This document shows positions 62,814 through 64,000 of a DNA stretch of 64,000 nucleotides, piece by piece. Under the pieces are notes generated by a model. The model ran no database searches, had not been told where the DNA came from, and saw only the letters and a list, made by a program, of their open reading frames with translations. Source of the DNA: Hymenochaete sp. R1 (lineage: Eukaryota; Basidiomycota; Agaricomycetes; Hymenochaetales; Hymenochaetaceae). The stretch spans positions 20,371 through 84,370 of the forward strand of contig JAFREE010000109.1 in assembly GCA_019400425.1 (NCBI GenBank). The letters are read 5' to 3'. Within the stretch, counting starts at the first letter, position 1; every line of letters starts with the position of its first letter. The position numbers were made by a program, and so were the translations under genes.

Positions 62814-63260
62814 TGTTAGAGTCCGATCAAGACGTGATCAGGAGTCTGACTAATCAAGGTCACGTGACAATGGTTCAAGAGGTTAGCACCAGAGCTCCGG
62901 CTCCAAGTGACTAACAGACAGAGTTCGCGAAGGATATCCCACCCAGGGATAGTCCTTTAAGACAGGAGGTAAAAGACAAGTATATTGACCGGTGAGGACA
63001 GAAGGTCAAATCTAAGGTACTGAGCTACAAGGTGAGGTCCTTATATAGGCTACTCGTCTACAAGGCTGTGCAAATAGTACAAGGGAAGAAACATACAAAT
63101 AAGGAAGGTGTCTTAGTAAGACACTGACTGATGCTGTGCACAGATCACATGTGATCATGTGCACGGAAGGTCAAAGAACAATAAAGAATATGATGACAAA
63201 TGAAGAAATGAAGTAATAGGGTACGCTTACCAAGCGTATGAACGGTGTTGAACCGTAACA
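62814..63260 (-). repeat. 3' LTR of a second LTR retrotransposon, inserted in element 1
   Basis: On the minus strand it runs from TGTTACGGTTCAACACC to GGACTCTAACA, 447 bp with TGTTA/TAACA ends. It contains a TATATAAGG box near 63046-63054. Immediately outside its minus-strand 5' end is the purine tract GAGAGGGGGGTAA, as expected for a 3' LTR whose body lies to the right. It interrupts the RT codons of element 1. Left flank CCAGA is the candidate target-site copy. Confidence 0.75.
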
Positions 63261-63263
63261 TTA

Positions 63264-63273
63264 CCCCCCTCTC
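63264..63273 (-). other. Polypurine tract of the second retrotransposon
   Basis: GAGAGGGGGG on the minus strand, three bases before the LTR start TGTTACGG. In LTR retroelements this RNase-H-resistant tract primes plus-strand DNA and marks the 3' end of the element body. Confidence 0.65.
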
Positions 63274-63443
63274 AAGGTTCTGGTCCAATGGATCCAGAAA
63301 TACAAGTTAAGAAAAGAAAAAACAAAGGAATGCGATCGGAAGAAATGAGAAAAGAAAAGAACAAGTAAAACAAACAAGGAGCAGGCATATGGTCATGAGG
63401 AAAAGAGCAGAAAAAACGTCACCACCACCAACAGTACCACCCA

Positions 63444-63962
63444 TCAAACCTCAAACCCATCCTCCGACAGTTGTTCCTCAACGAACACATCGCCCTCACC
63501 TGGATTGGTGGGGCATTCGTGTGGACCACTCGGCTCGGAAGTGCAATCAGGTTGGACTGCCCACAGATCAGACAAACGACTGGCCAAGTCAGCTGGCTGC
63601 GGCTCATATGGATTGTGAGCAAAAGGACGTAGCACTGTGAGACCCCCTTCCATGTACGCATTCAGGAGTGCTTGTTGACTGAGACGTGCCATGGAATAAG
63701 CCTGGGATGAGAGACGTTGTTTGATCTTTTCAAGGCAAACGATCTCCTGAGTCAGTCGTACCGACGTGTCGTATGCGCTCCAGAACATCTGGATCTGACT
63801 GTGGATGATGTCAGTGGGTTCGTCGTCCTCTAGATCAGCCACATTCTGCTTTCGCTCGTGGAAATGGTCGATGATATCCAGACGAGGCCAGGTAGTGAGG
63901 ATAGCGGAAAGTCATTCTGCACCTGTCAGGAATCCCTTATTTCCTTTATGCGTTCCTAACAT
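63444..63962 (-). pseudogene. Unknown protein-coding fragment with one in-frame stop, right of the second LTR
   Basis: The frame reads GFLTGAE, then TGA, then LSAILTTWPRLDIIDHFHER and on through TDIIHSQIQMFWSAYD, LTQEIVCLEKIKQRLSSQAY, SMARLSQQALLNAYMEGGL to EEQLSEDGFEV and TGA 63444. It is helical and charged and matches no family I can name. A GTAAGT donor (about 63988) and TTAG acceptor (about 63957) suggest an upstream exon beyond the window. The first ATG in frame before the stop is at 63962, inside that putative intron, so the start is unknown. The TGA replaces what looks like a Trp codon. It may be cargo of the second element or a gene disrupted by it. Confidence 0.45.
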
Positions 63963-64000
63963 AATTGTCACGTGCATATAGTTTGACTTACACTTTCTCA

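Overview
The window is nuclear DNA of a filamentous basidiomycete, most likely a mushroom-forming Agaricomycete. Nearly every protein gene is cut by several 50-60 nt spliceosomal introns, genes lie close together on both strands, and the proteins read as single-copy fungal housekeeping orthologues. No bacterial operons or tRNA/rRNA genes were recognised. Gene boundaries were built by hand from the reading frames and splice sites; outer CDS coordinates include introns.

Positions 1-58251 are an ordinary euchromatic block. In order: a truncated DAL5-type MFS permease (-); ATP1, F1 alpha subunit (-), divergent from mitoribosomal bL21m (+); PRP40 (-); a GT61 glycosyltransferase (-); a Ser/Thr-rich one-pass membrane protein (+); a 3.2 kb gene-poor gap; a secreted S33 peptidase (+); a second, smaller one-pass membrane protein (+); ATP4, Fo subunit b (-); a LisH-domain regulator (+); an MFS transporter (-); a REG1-like PP1 regulatory subunit (-); a VPS9-CUE Rab GEF (-); a second DAL5-type permease (+); a lineage-specific unknown (-); mitochondrial enoyl reductase ETR1 (+); an alpha-class p24 cargo receptor (-); RPF1 (+); ZPR1 (+); a UCH-type deubiquitinase (+); an EF-hand MscS channel (+); ALG5 (+); GAL7 (-); and a DDX41-like helicase (+).

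After 58251 the character changes. The DNA becomes AT-rich and transposon-derived: a 51-bp tandem repeat, an intronless unknown ORF ending two bases from an LTR, then a decayed Ty3/gypsy element (LTR, gag with zinc knuckle, protease, reverse transcriptase). That element is cut inside its RT by the 3' LTR of a second element lying in the opposite orientation. The first element appears to carry a Tf1-type self-priming signal: the predicted 5' end of its RNA is complementary over 10 nt to the site just downstream of the LTR.

Functionally the genes cover mitochondrial energy and translation (ATP1, ATP4, bL21m, ETR1), RNA processing and ribosome assembly (PRP40, DDX41-like, RPF1), secretory and endosomal traffic and glycosylation (p24, VPS9, ALG5, GT61), sugar metabolism and signalling (GAL7, REG1-like, LisH regulator) and nutrient transport. 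They do not form a metabolic cluster. The most unusual material is the nested retroelement region and several splice structures that simple ORF calling would miss.
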